Origin: WHSW01 sp963821025
GTDB taxonomy: Bacteria > Actinomycetota > Thermoleophilia > Solirubrobacterales > 70-9
Assembly: GCA_963821025.1 (NCBI GenBank)
Contig: CAWGCG010000004.1
Location: 558,001-622,000, forward strand
Direction: 5' to 3'
Length of the DNA: 64,000 nt
Shown here one piece after another: positions 8,424 to 16,471 of the stretch. A program made the translations under genes and the position numbers. Position 1 is the stretch's first letter, and every line of letters begins with the position of its first letter. The notes under the pieces are model-generated. The model had not been told where the DNA came from. It did not search any database and saw nothing but the letters and a program-made list of their open reading frames with translations.

Positions 8424-9299
8424 TCACTTCAGCAATCGCGAGAGCCGCCGGTCCTTGAGCACCCGCCCGCCGGTCTGGCAATGCGGGCAGTAGTTGGTCT
8501 GATGCTCCGCAAAGTAGACGGCCTCGATCGTCGTCCCGCAGCGCGGGCAGGACTCACCTTCGCGTCGGTGGACCTTGAGCGGCATCGGCAGCTTGTCGGG
8601 GACCTGGTCGGCGACCACCTCCTCGTAGTGGTCGATCGCTCCGCCGAGCACCGCTAGTCCGTCATAGAGCCTCTCGACCTCCTCGGAGGCCAGGTCCGAG
8701 CCCTTCTTGAATGGCGCCAGCCTCGCTTCCCAGAGGATCTCGTCGACCCAGCTGCGGCCGATCCCGGCGATCGCGCGCTGGTCGCGCAGCAGCGGGTGCA
8801 GGTGACGGGGCTGATCGACGGCGCTCGCCAGCGCCTCGAGCGGCGGCGCCGGCCACGCCTCGGGGCCGAGCGTCGCCACCATCTCATCGCCGGCCACCTC
8901 GCCCTCGCCGAGCAGCTTGGCCCAGGCCCGCTGCTTGGTGCCGAACTCGCGCAGGCGCAGCTCGCGTCCGTCGGTGAGCCTGATCAAGACCCGCGAGCGC
9001 CGGTCCTTGAGCGAGGCGCGCTTGTCGAACAGCTGCAATCGCCCGGCCGACATCAGGTGAACGAGGAGGTCGAGGCGCTCGCCACTCGCCCCTCGCCGCT
9101 CGCCACCGGAGAACTGGACGATCGGCATCTTGCCGATCCGGGAGACGCCCTCGATCGTGCGGCCGTCGAGCGCCGAGAGCGGAGGGCTGACGGTCTTCAC
9201 CGCGACCATCCCCGGGGCCAGGGTCGACTCGACCTCGGCGCCTGAGAGCGCGGCTGCGAGGCGGCGGGCTGTGATCTCGACCTCAGGAAGTTCGGGCAT
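8424..9299 (-). CDS. mutM: Formamidopyrimidine-DNA glycosylase (Fpg/MutM)
   Basis: Base-excision-repair enzyme that removes 8-oxoguanine and ring-opened purines and nicks the abasic site. The start is fixed at ATG 9299 because the catalytic Pro must follow Met: MPELPEVE. Further hallmarks are the helix-two-turn-helix (IAGIGRSWVDEILWEARL) and a C-terminal zinc finger with CPRC and CPHC. The length of 291 residues is normal. A short GERRGASGE insert in the N-terminal beta domain is encoded by a heptanucleotide array (9078-9105). The gene is divergent from nadA, with 98 bp between starts. Confidence 0.96.
   Translation of the reverse strand: MPELPEVEITARRLAAALSGAEVESTLAPGMVAVKTVSPPLSALDGRTIEGVSRIGKMPIVQFSGGERRGASGERLDLLVHLMSAGRLQLFDKRASLKDRRSRVLIRLTDGRELRLREFGTKQRAWAKLLGEGEVAGDEMVATLGPEAWPAPPLEALASAVDQPRHLHPLLRDQRAIAGIGRSWVDEILWEARLAPFKKGSDLASEEVERLYDGLAVLGGAIDHYEEVVADQVPDKLPMPLKVHRREGESCPRCGTTIEAVYFAEHQTNYCPHCQTGGRVLKDRRLSRLLK
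9078..9105. repeat. Four tandem heptanucleotides (CTCGCCn) inside mutM
   Basis: The + strand reads ctcgcca, ctcgccc, ctcgccg, ctcgcca back to back. It encodes the GERRGASGE segment of MutM. The same heptamer family, with the same copy number, occurs inside ligD at 54131-54158. Confidence 0.8.
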
Positions 9300-9397
9300 T
9301 GGTGTGTGCCGTAAACTTAGAGCCGTCATTCGCGCTGTTGAGGCCGGCAGAGGCCGTGCACGGGCAGGCGAACATAGGAATCGAAGAAAGGCGCTCG

Positions 9398-10429
9398 ATG
9401 CAGCAGCTGCCGACACTTCAACCGAACCCGGCCGCCGAGCTCTCGGCGGAGGAGATCGCGAGCATCTCGGAGGAGGTGCGGACGCTCGCCGCCGAGCGCA
9501 ACGCGGTCATCCTCGCCCACAACTACCAGGTGCCCGAGGTCCAGGACGTCGCCGACCACATGGGCGACTCGCTCGGGCTCTCGCGCCGCGCCGCCTCGAC
9601 CGAGGCCGAGGTGATCGTCTTCTGCGGGGTTCACTTCATGGCAGAGACGGCGTCGATTCTCTCGCCCGACAAGACGGTGCTGATCCCCGATCCCGACGCG
9701 GGCTGCTCGCTCTCGGACTCGATCGACGCCGACCAGCTGCGCGCTTGGAAGGCCGAGCATCCCGGCGCGCTGGTGGTCATGTACGTCAACACCTCGGCCG
9801 AGGTCAAGGCCGAGACCGACTACTGCTGCACATCCTCGAACGCGGTCAGCGTGGTCGAGCACATCTGGGCGGAACACGGCCCCGAGACCGAGATCCTCTT
9901 CGGCCCCGACATGTGGCTGGGCTCGTTCGTCGCCCGCGAGACGGGCCTGGTCGCAGACCCCGAGCGCTACGCGCGCTTCCACGTCTGGGACGGCGAATGC
10001 CACGTGCACGCGGGGATTCGGCCCGCCGACATCGTCCGCACCCGGGCCGAGCATCCGCAGGCCGAGTTCCTGATCCATCCGGAGTGCGGCTGCTCGACCC
10101 AGGCGATGGAATACGTCGCCTCGGGCGACGTCGACGCCGAGGGCGTTCACATGCTCTCGACCTCGGGAATGCTCGAGCACGTCGAGTCGAATCCCGAAGG
10201 TGAGTTCATCGTCGCCACCGAGACCGGAATGCTCTACCCGCTGGCGCAGGCGGCTCCGAAGGCGCGGTTGATCGAGGCAAACCGGATGGCCTTTTGCAAG
10301 TACATGAAGATGATCACGCTCCCCAAGGTCCGCGACTCGCTGCGCGAGCTCAAGGTCGAGGTCAAGGTCGCGCCGGAGATCGCCGAGCGCGCCCGGCTGC
10401 CGATCGACCGCATGGTCAGCATCGGCTGA
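9398..10429 (+). CDS. nadA: Quinolinate synthase
   Basis: Quinolinate synthase (343 residues) condenses iminoaspartate with dihydroxyacetone phosphate to quinolinate using an oxygen-sensitive 4Fe-4S cluster. ATG 9398 is chosen because it follows GAAGAAAGG at good spacing; the frame stays open upstream to 9299. Motifs: ILAHNYQVPEVQD, the cluster cysteines in FCGVHFMAE (about Cys76), YCCTSSNAV and HPECGCSTQ, and HMLSTSGM. It feeds NadC (6588-7427). Confidence 0.97.
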   Translation: MQQLPTLQPNPAAELSAEEIASISEEVRTLAAERNAVILAHNYQVPEVQDVADHMGDSLGLSRRAASTEAEVIVFCGVHFMAETASILSPDKTVLIPDPDAGCSLSDSIDADQLRAWKAEHPGALVVMYVNTSAEVKAETDYCCTSSNAVSVVEHIWAEHGPETEILFGPDMWLGSFVARETGLVADPERYARFHVWDGECHVHAGIRPADIVRTRAEHPQAEFLIHPECGCSTQAMEYVASGDVDAEGVHMLSTSGMLEHVESNPEGEFIVATETGMLYPLAQAAPKARLIEANRMAFCKYMKMITLPKVRDSLRELKVEVKVAPEIAERARLPIDRMVSIG

Positions 10430-10469
10430 CCGCTCCTCACAGAGCCGGCGAGCGAGCCATGGGCCTTGG

Positions 10470-10475
10470 TAGGTT
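10470..10475 (+). promoter_or_regulatory. -10-like TAGGTT upstream of the mau-like cluster
   Basis: TAGGTT, six bases, then GTG 10482. No ribosome-binding site lies in the gap, so the first gene of the mau-like cluster looks leaderless. Confidence 0.4.
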
Positions 10476-10481
10476 GCGCAC

Positions 10482-11381
10482 GTGTTCGCGGTTGTGGCGC
10501 GACTGATCCTCGGCGGTCTGCTTGCGGGGGCGAGCCTGGCGAAGCTCGCGAGCCCCGGATCGAGCCGCGCAGCGCTGGCGACCTTCGCGATCACCGGCCG
10601 CCGTGCCCAGGCCGTCGTCTTTCCGGCGCTGATCGCCGCCGAGCTCGCGCTCGCGGCCGGGGTGATCGCCGGCTCGGCGACCGCGGCCTGGCTCGCCGCC
10701 GCGCTGATGGCGGCGTTCGCGGCGACAATGGTGGCGGCGATCCTGCGCGGCCGGGCCGGGGCGCCATGCGCCTGCTTCGGCGCTCGCTCGACCGTCGGTT
10801 GGCCCGCGGTCATCCGCAACGCGGCCCTCGCCGCGGCCTTCGCGGCGTTGCCGCTGCTGCCCGCGGACGAGCTCTCCACCGACCAATGGCTCGGGCTCGG
10901 GCTCGCGGTCGCCCTGGTGGCGTGCGCGGGGTTGGCGCTGGCCGTGTTGGCGTTGGCGCGCGAGCTGGGAATACTGCGCCTGCGCCTCGGGCCCGAGGGA
11001 GCGCTCGAGATCCCCGAGGAGGGCCCGCCGCTGGGCTCGCAGGCGGCGGCGATCGACCGCTTCGCACTCGAGCCTGAGGCACGACTCGCGCTGGCGGTCT
11101 TCGTCTCCGACGGCTGTCACGTCTGCGCTGCGCTGGAGCCGGCGGTGACGACCCTGGCGAGCGACCCGCTGGTGGCCGTGGCCAGCTTCGAGGAGGTCGC
11201 CGACAGCGAGGTCTGGAGCGAGCTCGAGATCCCCGGGTCGCCGTTCGCGGTCGCCCTCGACCGCGAGGGCTCGGTCCTCGCCAAGGGAACCTTCAACAAC
11301 CTGGCCCAGCTCGAGAGCGTTCTCGCCGCCGCCGAGCGGCGCGCGCATGAGCGGCGCCTGATGGACGCGGCGGGTGTCTGA
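10482..11381 (+). CDS. MauE-like membrane protein fused to a MauD/thioredoxin-like domain
   Basis: A 299-residue fusion. Residues 1-160 are a DoxX/MauE-type four-helix membrane module with the CACFG signature (residues 96-100) characteristic of MauE. Residues about 165-299 form a thioredoxin-like domain exposed beyond the membrane, with a CHVC redox pair (212-215) and the later cis-Pro region PGSPFAVAL. In methylamine-utilisation operons MauE and MauD are separate proteins that form disulfides in the light chain MauA; here they are one polypeptide. GTG 10482 follows TAGGTT by six bases. The stop overlaps the next gene by 8 bp. Role inferred: delivery of oxidising or isomerising equivalents to the cysteine-rich protein encoded next. 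Confidence 0.85.
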   Translation: MFAVVARLILGGLLAGASLAKLASPGSSRAALATFAITGRRAQAVVFPALIAAELALAAGVIAGSATAAWLAAALMAAFAATMVAAILRGRAGAPCACFGARSTVGWPAVIRNAALAAAFAALPLLPADELSTDQWLGLGLAVALVACAGLALAVLALARELGILRLRLGPEGALEIPEEGPPLGSQAAAIDRFALEPEARLALAVFVSDGCHVCAALEPAVTTLASDPLVAVASFEEVADSEVWSELEIPGSPFAVALDREGSVLAKGTFNNLAQLESVLAAAERRAHERRLMDAAGV

Positions 11382-11955
11382 GCGCGATCACGTCGGTAGG
11401 GCGCTCGACTCGCTCGCCGCCGACAGCTCGCGTCGCGGCTTCCTCGCCCGGATCGGTGGGGCGCTGACCGCGCTGACCGCGGGCGGGCTGGTCGCCAAGG
11501 CGGTCAAGCCCGGTGAGGCCGAGGCCTTCCACTTCTGCGGTCACATCTTCACCACCGGCTCCTGTTTGCACCCGACCGGGCTGCCGCGGATCGACGGCCA
11601 CGGATATCCGCTGCGCGCCTCCGATGGCGAACCGGTGGACGACCTCGGTCGCGCCGTCAACCGCAAGGGCGAGCCCGTCAACGGCAAGGGCGAGGCCCTA
11701 CGCGATCCCGACGGGCGGCCGCTGCCGCCGGCGCCGCGGACCAAGGTCTGCGAGGCCACCGGCCGGGTCTACGGGTTCGACGACCACATCGACGGCGGCT
11801 GGTATCGCTGTTGCGGCGGGCAGGTGCGCAAGCTCGTCGACTGCTGCGCCCACTCGAGCAAGCGGATCAACGGCGACGCCGCGCTCGAGGGCTACTGCTA
11901 TCGCGGGCGCAAGGTCTTCTGCGTCATGTACTTCCAGACCAAGGTGCCGTGTTGA
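11374..11955 (+). CDS. Tat-exported cysteine-rich protein, MauA (methylamine dehydrogenase light chain)-like
   Basis: A 193-residue protein with a twin-arginine signal (SSRRGFLARIGGALTAL, Arg20-Arg21; cleavage near AEA-FHF). The mature part has ten cysteines (about 55, 64, 126, 146, 147, 157, 158, 175, 183, 193). The WYRCCGGQVRKLVDCC block recalls the CCG...C-x-C region of MauA, and YCYRGRKVFC lies where MauA has its WCFG region. The only tryptophan is Trp143, so the two tryptophans needed for the TTQ cofactor are not both present. A Gly/Asp-rich segment of repeats (DGEPV, KGEPV, DGRPL) occupies residues 75-118. The relation to MauA is suggested by cysteine spacing and by the MauE/MauD and CcdA/MauF-like neighbours; catalytic function is not supported. 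Confidence 0.6.
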   Translation: MSERDHVGRALDSLAADSSRRGFLARIGGALTALTAGGLVAKAVKPGEAEAFHFCGHIFTTGSCLHPTGLPRIDGHGYPLRASDGEPVDDLGRAVNRKGEPVNGKGEALRDPDGRPLPPAPRTKVCEATGRVYGFDDHIDGGWYRCCGGQVRKLVDCCAHSSKRINGDAALEGYCYRGRKVFCVMYFQTKVPC

Positions 11956-13367
11956 GCGGGCTCGAGTCGACCCTCGTCCTGGCGGCGGTGATCGCCGGGT
12001 TGACCGGCACCTGGTCACCGTGCGGGTTCTCGATGATCGAGACCATCGGCCCGGTGGGGCACCGCCGCGGGCGCTCGACCACGGCCGCGGCCTGCGCCAC
12101 GCTGACCCTCGGCGCGCTCGTCGGCGGGATCGCCATCTTCGGCACGCTGTCGACGCTGGGTGCCATCCTGCATGGCGCCGACGACCGCCTCGCCTACTTC
12201 GCCGGCGCTGCGATCGCCCTCGTTGCGGCGATCGCCGAGATTCGCGGCGCTTCGATCTCGCCGCAGATCCGCCGGCAGCTGCCCGAGCACTGGCGACGGG
12301 CGCTGCCGATGCCCGTCGCCGCAGGGCTGTACGGCGTCCTGCTCGGCCTCGGCTTCACCACCTTCGTGCTCAGCTTCGCCGTCTTCGCGCTCGCCGCGAT
12401 CGTGCTCGCGGTTGGCGAGCCGGGGGTCGGAATCGCCGTCGGCCTCGCCTTCGGCATCGGTCGCGGGTTGCCGATCGCGCTGGTGGCGCCGGTCGTCGAC
12501 CGGCGCGCCGGGATCCGGGTCACCGAGCTGATGGCGGGGCGGCCGGCGATCTACCGGGGCTTTCGTGTCGGCGATGGGCTGGCGCTGTTGGGAGCGGCGC
12601 TCGCGCTCGCGCTCGGCGCTCCCGCGAACGCCGCCAAGATCGAGGCCTCGCCCGCGGCCGATCCCTCCGTGGGCGGCCGTGACGTCGCCTTTCAGGCGCC
12701 CGACCGGACCGGCTTCGTCCACCGCGACGGCGCCAGCGTGAGGTTGCCGGGCCGCGACCCGGCGCTTGGCGACGGGCGCGTCGCCGTGATCGACGGCGGG
12801 GAGATCGCAATCCTCTCGGCGGTCAACTCCGGCGAGCTCGGCCGTGTCCCCGCCCCCGATGCCGACGCGCTCGCGATCTCGCGACGCTGGCTCGTCTGGC
12901 GCGCCCATGCCGGTGGGCGCGACTACCTGCGGGCACGAAACGTGGCCGAGCCCGGCGCTGCCGGGCCCGAGCGGTCGCTCGGTCGCGCCGGCGGCAGCTC
13001 CCAGCTCGGGCGCCCGAGCCTCGACGACAACCGGCTGGTCTACGCGCGGGCCACCCGCCACGAGAACTCGATCGTCAAGCGCCTGCTCGGCGCCAAGCGC
13101 AAGAAGCGGGCGAAGACGACGGTGATGCGCTCGCGGACCGAGGGACTCTCCAACCCATCGGTCCGCGGCAAGCGCCTGCTCTACGTCCGCCACACCGCGC
13201 GCGCCGACAAGCTCAAGCTGAGCTCGCTCGGCGGCGGCGCCGGGCGTACGCTGCTGAGCCGCCGCGGCGGCACGCTGTGGTCGACGGCGCTCGGCGGCAA
13301 GCGCGCCTACGTCACCCAGATCAACGGCACCGCGCCGCGCCAGAAGATCCTCTCGACCGGGCTCTGA
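11949..13367 (+). CDS. CcdA/MauF-like membrane protein with C-terminal propeller-like domain
   Basis: About 472 residues. GTG 11949 (or TTG 11952) overlaps the previous stop. Residues 1-225 contain about six membrane segments; the first holds GTWSPCGFSMI, a SPC motif like the one in CcdA/DsbD electron carriers, and a second Cys lies at about residue 49. MauF, the membrane protein of mau operons, belongs to this broad class. Residues about 226-472 are soluble and repetitive (GRDVAFQAPD, GDGRVAVIDG, SRRWLVWRAH, DDNRLVYARA, GKRLLYVRH, GGKRAYVTQ), a TolB/beta-propeller-like pattern of short blades. Fusion of a redox carrier to a propeller is unusual. Suggested role: exchange electrons across the membrane and dock the exported cysteine-rich protein. 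Confidence 0.7.
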   Translation: MLSGLESTLVLAAVIAGLTGTWSPCGFSMIETIGPVGHRRGRSTTAAACATLTLGALVGGIAIFGTLSTLGAILHGADDRLAYFAGAAIALVAAIAEIRGASISPQIRRQLPEHWRRALPMPVAAGLYGVLLGLGFTTFVLSFAVFALAAIVLAVGEPGVGIAVGLAFGIGRGLPIALVAPVVDRRAGIRVTELMAGRPAIYRGFRVGDGLALLGAALALALGAPANAAKIEASPAADPSVGGRDVAFQAPDRTGFVHRDGASVRLPGRDPALGDGRVAVIDGGEIAILSAVNSGELGRVPAPDADALAISRRWLVWRAHAGGRDYLRARNVAEPGAAGPERSLGRAGGSSQLGRPSLDDNRLVYARATRHENSIVKRLLGAKRKKRAKTTVMRSRTEGLSNPSVRGKRLLYVRHTARADKLKLSSLGGGAGRTLLSRRGGTLWSTALGGKRAYVTQINGTAPRQKILSTGL

Positions 13368-13373
13368 GCGACA

Positions 13374-13424
13374 CGCCGAGCGGCATCAAGCGTGGCGTTA
13401 TGCCACGGAATCTGGCGCTCGGCG
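13374..13424. terminator. Nested-hairpin bidirectional terminator
   Basis: Outer arms cgccgagcg (13374-13382) and cgctcggcg (13416-13424) pair over nine bases, and inner arms cgtggc/gccacg (13391-13407) pair over six. It lies between two convergent genes. There is no long T tract, as is common in high-GC actinobacteria. Confidence 0.6.
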
Positions 13425-13435
13425 GGCCAGCGGGA

Positions 13436-13894
13436 TCAGAGCTCGCGCTCGTAGACGAACATCACCGGACCGTCTGGTGAGCCCTCGCGGTTGGTGAAGC
13501 CGGCGCTCTCATAGAGATCGCGGGCGGCGACGTCGTCCTCGCTGGTCCCGAGCTCGATCCGCGCCGCGCCCTGGACACGGGCCGCCTCGATCGCCGCCTG
13601 GAGCAGGGCCCGCCCGAGCCCCTGCCCGCGCACGGCGGGAGCGACGTAGAGCTCTTCGAGGTAGGCGTCGAGGGCGCCCGTGATCAGCGAGGGGCGAAAG
13701 CGCAGCTGGGCGAAGCCGTCCGGCCCCCTGCCGCCGAGCACGACGACCACTTCACCGCTGGCGAGCAATTGGGCGAACCGCTCGGTGAGCACCGCCACCC
13801 CGGGGGTCGGATCGTCGAACTCGGTGTTGAAGTCGTCGAGCAGCCGGGCGGCGTCGGCGGCGTCGGCGGCGGTCGCCCGTCGCACCGGCGTCAT
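13436..13894 (-). CDS. GNAT-family N-acetyltransferase
   Basis: A single GNAT domain of 152 residues. The acetyl-CoA-binding motif A is LYVAPAVRGQGLGRALLQAAI, followed by GAARIELGTSEDDVAARDLYESAGF, the usual motif B. Such enzymes acetylate amines, amino acids or antibiotics; the substrate is unknown. ATG 13894 overlaps the stop of the exporter permease by 4 bp, so it is the last gene of the ABC exporter operon. Confidence 0.9.
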   Translation of the reverse strand: MTPVRRATAADAADAARLLDDFNTEFDDPTPGVAVLTERFAQLLASGEVVVVLGGRGPDGFAQLRFRPSLITGALDAYLEELYVAPAVRGQGLGRALLQAAIEAARVQGAARIELGTSEDDVAARDLYESAGFTNREGSPDGPVMFVYEREL

Positions 13895-16440
13895 TCGTAG
13901 GCGAGCGCCTCGAGCACGTCGAGCTTCGAGGCGCGGCGAGCGGGGCCAATCGCCGCGATCACCCCGGCGACCATCGCCAGCACGAGCATCAGGATCAAGG
14001 TCGCGATCGGGATCTTCAAGGTGAAGCCCTCGTCGGCAAGCGGGCGGCTGACGACGATCGCGAAGACGACCCCGAGGACGGCGCCGAGGACCGCCCCGAT
14101 CAGCGCCGTGATCACCGCCTCGTAGCGGACGATGCGCCGCACCTGGCTGCGCGAGGTGCCGACCGCGCGCAGCAGCCCGAGCTCGCGGGTGCGCTCGTGG
14201 ATCGAGAGGGCGAGGGTGTTGACGATCCCGAACAGCGACACGATCACGGCCAGCAACAGCAGCGCATAGACGACCCCGAGCAGGGCGTTGAGCTGCTCGG
14301 CGATCGAGTCCTTGAGCTCCTCCTGGTCCTGGGACTGGGCGGTCGGGAACTCGGTCTCGAGCAAACCGTCGATCCCGCTGCGGACGGCGCCGCTGTCGGC
14401 GCCCTCGGCGAGGTTGACGAACACGTTGGTCGTGGTCGAGCCCACCCCGAAGGCCTCGGCGTTGACGTCGGAGGCGGCGTAGTCGCCGATGAAGTCGGTC
14501 TTGTCCTCGAAGGTCCCGGTGACCGTATAGGTGAGCGTCTTGCCCGAGGCGGTCTTGGCGTCGAAGGTGTCGCCGACGGCGAAGCCGTTGTCGGAGCCCC
14601 ACTTCTCGTCGATCACCGCGTTGGTGGGCCCGAGGTCGGTGAGCAGCTGCTGCGAGCCCTCCTTCCAGTCGAGCGTCAGCACCTGCGCGGCGGTTGCCGG
14701 ATCGACCAGGGTGAGAAAGCCGTCGCCGGCGCCGTCGACCCGATCCTGGGTGTAGCGCAGCGGCGAGGCGACATCGATCCCGTCGATCCCGCCGACCGCG
14801 TTGACGGTGCCGATCGGGATCTCGGAGAAGCCGTCGTCGTTGGAGAGGATCAGGTCGCCGACGAAGGTCTGGTCGATCGCATCGTCGATCGAGCCCCGGA
14901 TCCCGGCGGCGAACACGGTGACGAAGGAGACGAGCGCCAGCCCGATCATCAGGGCGGCGGCGGTCGATGCGGTCCGCGCGGGGTTGCGAATCGCGTTCTC
15001 GCGCGCCAGCCGCCCAGGTACCCCGCGCAGACGCTCGAGCGGGGCCCCGACGATCGAGGCGAGCGGGGTGACCAGGCGGGGGCTGAGCAGGGCGACGCCG
15101 AAGAAGACGGCGGCCGCGCCGACCCCGACCCATGCCTCGCCGGGGGTCAGGGCCCCGAACAGGCCCAGCAACATCAGCACGATGCCGAGCGCGGTCAACG
15201 CGACTCCCGCGAGGTCGCGAAGGCGACGCTCTCGCTGGGTCGATTGAACGGCGCCCTCGCGCAGGCCGGTCACCGGCGGCACCCGGGTGGCGCGCAGCGC
15301 AGGGATCAGCGCCGCGAGCACGGTCAGCCCGGTGCCGAGCACCAGGCCGATGATCACCGTCCGCGGCTTGACCACCGTCCCGGTCGAGGGCAGGTCGATG
15401 CCGATCGCCCCGAACAGGGCGCCGATCGCCGGGGCGAAGGCGATCCCCACGAGCACTCCCACAATCGAGGCGATCAGGCCGGTGACGAAGGCCTCGATCA
15501 CGACGGTCGAGAGGATCTGACGGCGCTTTGCGCCGAGCGTGCGCAGCATCGCGAACTCGCGAGTGCGCTGAGCGACAGTGATCGAGAAGGTGTTGAAGAT
15601 CAGGAAGGCGGCGACGAACAGCGAGACGCCGGCGAAGATCAACAGCGCGGTCTTCAGGAAGCCGATGAACTCGCCGACATCCTCGCGCTGGGATTCGACG
15701 TTCTCGGCGCCGGTCTCGGCCTTGACCGAGCTCGGCAGCGCCGCGTTCAGGTTGGCGGCGAGCTGCTCGGGGGAGGTGTCCTGGTCGGCGGCGACCGAGA
15801 TCTGATCGAGCTCGCCCCGCTTGCCGGTGATTCGCTGGGCCTCGGGAAGGGTGAGCTCGGCGAGGGTGGCGCCGCCGAAGGAGTCGACGTCACCCAGGGT
15901 CGCGATCCCGACGAGGGTGTACTCGCTCACCGCCTCCTTGCCGGCGATCTCGATCGTGTCGCCGACGGCGAAGCCCTCGTCGTCGGCCGAGGCCTTGTCG
16001 ATCACGACCTCGTCGTCGTCGCTCGGCTTTTGGCCTTCGACGTAGGTGAGCGGGTCGAAGCGCTCGGGGACGGTCGAGAAGCCGAAGCTGGGGGCGCCGT
16101 TGCCACCGCGCGGATCGCCGTCGGCGCCGATGATCGAGACCTGCGGGTCGCTGATCCCACCGGCTGCCTCGGCGACCCCGTCGACGCCGCGAACCTGATC
16201 GAGGACGCGGTCGCTGAACGGCGGCACGACGCCCGTGTCGGTCTCGATCACCTCTCGCGTGGTGACCACGGCGTCGACCCCCTCGTTCGACTGGGTGAAG
16301 ATCTCCTCGAACGAGTTGTCGATCGTATCGGTGAGCACGTAGGTGCCTGCGACCATCATCACCCCGAGGACGATCGCCAGCGCGGTCAGGAAGGCGCGCA
16401 TCTTGCGCTCCCAGATCGTCCGCAGGGCGATCGCCGTCAT
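13891..16440 (-). CDS. MacB/FtsX-type ABC transporter permease (849 aa)
   Basis: A long permease with two FtsX-like halves. The N-terminus (ALRTIWERKMRAFLTALAI) holds the first membrane helix, followed by a large extracytoplasmic MacB-PCD-type domain. Then comes a three-helix FtsX block (TFSITVAQRTREFAMLRTLGAKRRQI), a second extracytoplasmic domain and a final FtsX block with LALSIHERTRELGLLRAVGTSRSQVRR. The domain order and length are those of LolCE/MacB-like mechanotransmission exporters of actinobacteria, which handle lipoproteins, peptides or lipids rather than small solutes. It lies 31 bp downstream of its ATPase and overlaps the GNAT gene. Confidence 0.94.
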   Translation of the reverse strand: MTAIALRTIWERKMRAFLTALAIVLGVMMVAGTYVLTDTIDNSFEEIFTQSNEGVDAVVTTREVIETDTGVVPPFSDRVLDQVRGVDGVAEAAGGISDPQVSIIGADGDPRGGNGAPSFGFSTVPERFDPLTYVEGQKPSDDDEVVIDKASADDEGFAVGDTIEIAGKEAVSEYTLVGIATLGDVDSFGGATLAELTLPEAQRITGKRGELDQISVAADQDTSPEQLAANLNAALPSSVKAETGAENVESQREDVGEFIGFLKTALLIFAGVSLFVAAFLIFNTFSITVAQRTREFAMLRTLGAKRRQILSTVVIEAFVTGLIASIVGVLVGIAFAPAIGALFGAIGIDLPSTGTVVKPRTVIIGLVLGTGLTVLAALIPALRATRVPPVTGLREGAVQSTQRERRLRDLAGVALTALGIVLMLLGLFGALTPGEAWVGVGAAAVFFGVALLSPRLVTPLASIVGAPLERLRGVPGRLARENAIRNPARTASTAAALMIGLALVSFVTVFAAGIRGSIDDAIDQTFVGDLILSNDDGFSEIPIGTVNAVGGIDGIDVASPLRYTQDRVDGAGDGFLTLVDPATAAQVLTLDWKEGSQQLLTDLGPTNAVIDEKWGSDNGFAVGDTFDAKTASGKTLTYTVTGTFEDKTDFIGDYAASDVNAEAFGVGSTTTNVFVNLAEGADSGAVRSGIDGLLETEFPTAQSQDQEELKDSIAEQLNALLGVVYALLLLAVIVSLFGIVNTLALSIHERTRELGLLRAVGTSRSQVRRIVRYEAVITALIGAVLGAVLGVVFAIVVSRPLADEGFTLKIPIATLILMLVLAMVAGVIAAIGPARRASKLDVLEALAYE

Positions 16441-16471
16441 CTAGGGAACCTCCCGTCCAAGCCGGTCGGCA

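Noticed and set aside
9326..10879. A minus-strand frame of about 500 codons over nadA
   Set aside because: Shadow of nadA; product lacks any known domain.
10482..13367. Calling the cluster a methylamine dehydrogenase operon
   Set aside because: No heavy chain, no MauG, and the light-chain-like protein lacks the cofactor tryptophans.
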